Below are positions 30,002-31,537 of a stretch of 31,537 bases of DNA, piece after piece; position 1 is the first letter of the stretch, and each line of letters starts with the position of its first letter. Both the position numbers and the translations under genes were made by a program. The stretch comes from CBFDBF01 sp050291465 (lineage in GTDB: Bacteria > Pseudomonadota > Gammaproteobacteria > Chromatiales > Chromatiaceae), in assembly GCA_050291465.1 (NCBI GenBank), contig JBNKJV010000023.1:1-31537 (forward strand). The letters are read 5' to 3'. The notes under the pieces are model-generated. The model was not told the origin of the DNA. It worked only from the letters and a program-made list of their open reading frames with translations, and did no database searches.

Positions 30002-31537
30002 TTAAGACCGATGTACTTTGAACCAAGCCGCATAGAGCGCAGGAACAAAGCCAAGTGTGAGTACTGTGGCTACGATAAGCCCTCCCATAATCGAGATTGC
30101 CATCGGTCCCCAGAATACACTGCGTGTCAGCGGTATCATTGCGAGAACAGCTGCTGCCGCAGTAAGCACGACAGGTCGGGCACGGCGCACCGTAGCGTCC
30201 ACGATGGCTTGCCACGCTTGAACACCGGAATCGATGTCACTCTCGATTTGGTCTACCAGAATGACCGAGTTGCGCATGATCATACCCGCTAAAGCAATAA
30301 CACCCAGCACGGCCACAAAGCCGAACGGTGCATTGAAGGTCAGCAAAGCCGGCACGATGCCGATAAGCCCCAATGGCGCTGTCATAACGACCATGATCAT
30401 TCTGGAAAAACTCTGTAACTGCATCATCAGGAACGCAAGCATAACGATAATCATTCCCGGCAAAATGGCGACCAATGCCCGATTCGATTTTTCAGACTCC
30501 TCGATCGCTCCCCCTATTTCTATCTTGTATCCGACCGGCAAGCTGTCGAGTACCGGTTGTAGTGATGGCCATATCTGCTCAGTGGCATAGGGTCCCTGTA
30601 CTCCATCTGCTAAGTCGCTACGCACGGTAATAGCTGTGTTGCGGTTCCAGCGCCATAGCACGGGTTCTTCAAAGGTCGGTTCGACACGGGCAATCTGCGA
30701 CAGCGGAACCACCGCGCCAGTGCGCGAGAACAGATTGATATCGCCCAGGCTCTGTAGCGTTTTTCGTTCGCCCTCTTCAGCGCGTACGACTACGTCGATC
30801 AGATCATCTCCGCGGCGAATTTGCGTCACAGTAGAACCGGAAAGTATGGTCTGCATGGTCTCTGACACATCGGATGACGATAGACCGAGCAAGCGCGCCT
30901 TATCCTGATCGACACGGACCCGTAACGAACGGACACGTTCGTTCCAGTTGAGCTGGGTATCACGCACCAGTGTGCTCTCCTGAACGATATCCCTTACTCG
31001 ATAGGCAATGCCCCTGACGATATTGGAATCCGGACCCATGACACGAAACTGAACAGGAAACCCTACCGGAGGTCCGAACTCAAGCCGTGTTACACGACCG
31101 CGCACCAACGGTTGAGCCTCGTCCTTGGTGAAATAGTCGAGCAGGCGGGCGCGCAAGGCCTCACGCGCCTCTATGCCGGACGTCATGATAACGAACTGCG
31201 CGAAGCCGGGGTTGGGCAGTTCGGGTTCAAGAGACAGGTAGAATCGCGGTGCACCAGCGCCGGTATAGACAGTGTAGTGTTCAACGTCTGGATCTTGCGC
31301 CAGCACTTTTTCGAATATCTTGACCTGTTCCTGAGTCGCCTCGAAGGCGGCTCCCTCAGGCATGCGCAGTTCGACCATCAGTTCGGGTCGTGAAGCCGTG
31401 GGGAAGAACTGCTGCTGCACCTGGGTCATTCCGGCAATGGCGAGGATGAACAAGGCAACTGTGCCAGCCAATACGATTTTCCGGTGCTCAACACACTGAT
31501 CAATCCATCTGCGCAGCAGATGATAGGCTGGTTTGTC
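30002..31537 (-). CDS. RND efflux transporter permease, C-terminal half (HAE-1/AcrB-like)
   Basis: The frame is open to the window edge, so the gene continues to the right of this window; about 511 residues are present, roughly the second half of an AcrB-type pump. It starts in the inner-helix region ...LLRRWIDQ, then the periplasmic loop (PEGAAFEATQEQVKIFEKVL), and ends with helices TM8-TM12 (ILPGMIIVMLAFLMMQL, GMIMRNSVILVDQIE, ARPVVLTAAAAVLAMIPL). This pumps hydrophobic compounds out of the cell with an adaptor and outer-membrane channel that should be encoded upstream, outside the window. The in-frame start at 31471 is only a TTG within the protein. It lies beyond the tRNA remnant and may belong to an integrated element. 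Confidence 0.9.
   Translation of the reverse strand, partial: DKPAYHLLRRWIDQCVEHRKIVLAGTVALFILAIAGMTQVQQQFFPTASRPELMVELRMPEGAAFEATQEQVKIFEKVLAQDPDVEHYTVYTGAGAPRFYLSLEPELPNPGFAQFVIMTSGIEAREALRARLLDYFTKDEAQPLVRGRVTRLEFGPPVGFPVQFRVMGPDSNIVRGIAYRVRDIVQESTLVRDTQLNWNERVRSLRVRVDQDKARLLGLSSSDVSETMQTILSGSTVTQIRRGDDLIDVVVRAEEGERKTLQSLGDINLFSRTGAVVPLSQIARVEPTFEEPVLWRWNRNTAITVRSDLADGVQGPYATEQIWPSLQPVLDSLPVGYKIEIGGAIEESEKSNRALVAILPGMIIVMLAFLMMQLQSFSRMIMVVMTAPLGLIGIVPALLTFNAPFGFVAVLGVIALAGMIMRNSVILVDQIESDIDSGVQAWQAIVDATVRRARPVVLTAAAAVLAMIPLTRSVFWGPMAISIMGGLIVATVLTLGFVPALYAAWFKVHRS

Overview
The window reads as a gammaproteobacterial chromosome of moderately high GC. The evidence is the hisZ-purA pair, the GGDEF/EAL signalling proteins, and an envelope-directed type II fatty-acid/polyketide operon of the aryl polyene kind. 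Nothing here fixes the genus. A free-living, probably motile bacterium with heavy radical-SAM use fits.

Left part (1-7.6 kb, + strand): the 3' end of hisZ, then purA and a thiopurine methyltransferase gene. A 670-bp gene-free stretch full of dispersed hairpin repeats follows. Next is a two-gene signalling unit: an HDOD-GAF-histidine kinase and a REC-PAS-GGDEF-EAL protein. Its promoter carries a clean inverted repeat between -35 and -10, and a strong terminator closes it.

Middle part (7.6-13.3 kb): a minus-strand XRE-type regulator lies divergent from a + strand unit of three genes. These encode a small membrane protein, a B12-binding-type radical SAM enzyme and an Lgt-family (prolipoprotein diacylglyceryl transferase) paralogue. 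Then on the minus strand come an exported YiiX/C92-type cysteine amidase and a small lipoprotein with its own promoter and terminator.

Core (13.5-26.5 kb, minus strand): fourteen tightly packed, mostly overlapping genes. In transcription order they encode an ACP, a COG4648-type membrane protein, an acyl/aryl-AMP ligase, a hotdog dehydratase, an HX4E acyltransferase, a LolA-like protein, an MMPL/RND exporter, two B12-type radical SAM enzymes, a ketosynthase, a chain-length-factor-like ketosynthase lacking the catalytic Cys, a second hotdog dehydratase, a FabG-type ketoreductase and a GT2 glycosyltransferase. This is the gene set of an aryl polyene (APE) type II PKS with its lipid anchoring and export functions. 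It lacks within the window the usual starter, methylation and thioesterase genes and a second ACP, and it contains two radical SAM enzymes I do not know from standard APE loci. The likely product is an ACP-built polyene or polyene-like acyl chain that is further modified by radical chemistry, attached to a lipid and moved to the outer envelope. This operon is the best candidate for an undescribed system.

Right part (26.8-31.5 kb, minus strand): a rhomboid protease with a large inserted loop, a membrane-anchored protein of unknown function, and a YjfB-like small protein with an extended -10 promoter. Then come a perfect 30-bp terminator palindrome, an orphan 3' end of a tRNA-Leu gene, AT-rich DNA, and the C-terminal half of an RND efflux pump that runs off the window. 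The orphan tRNA end suggests that DNA to the right of about 29,759 is an integrated element.
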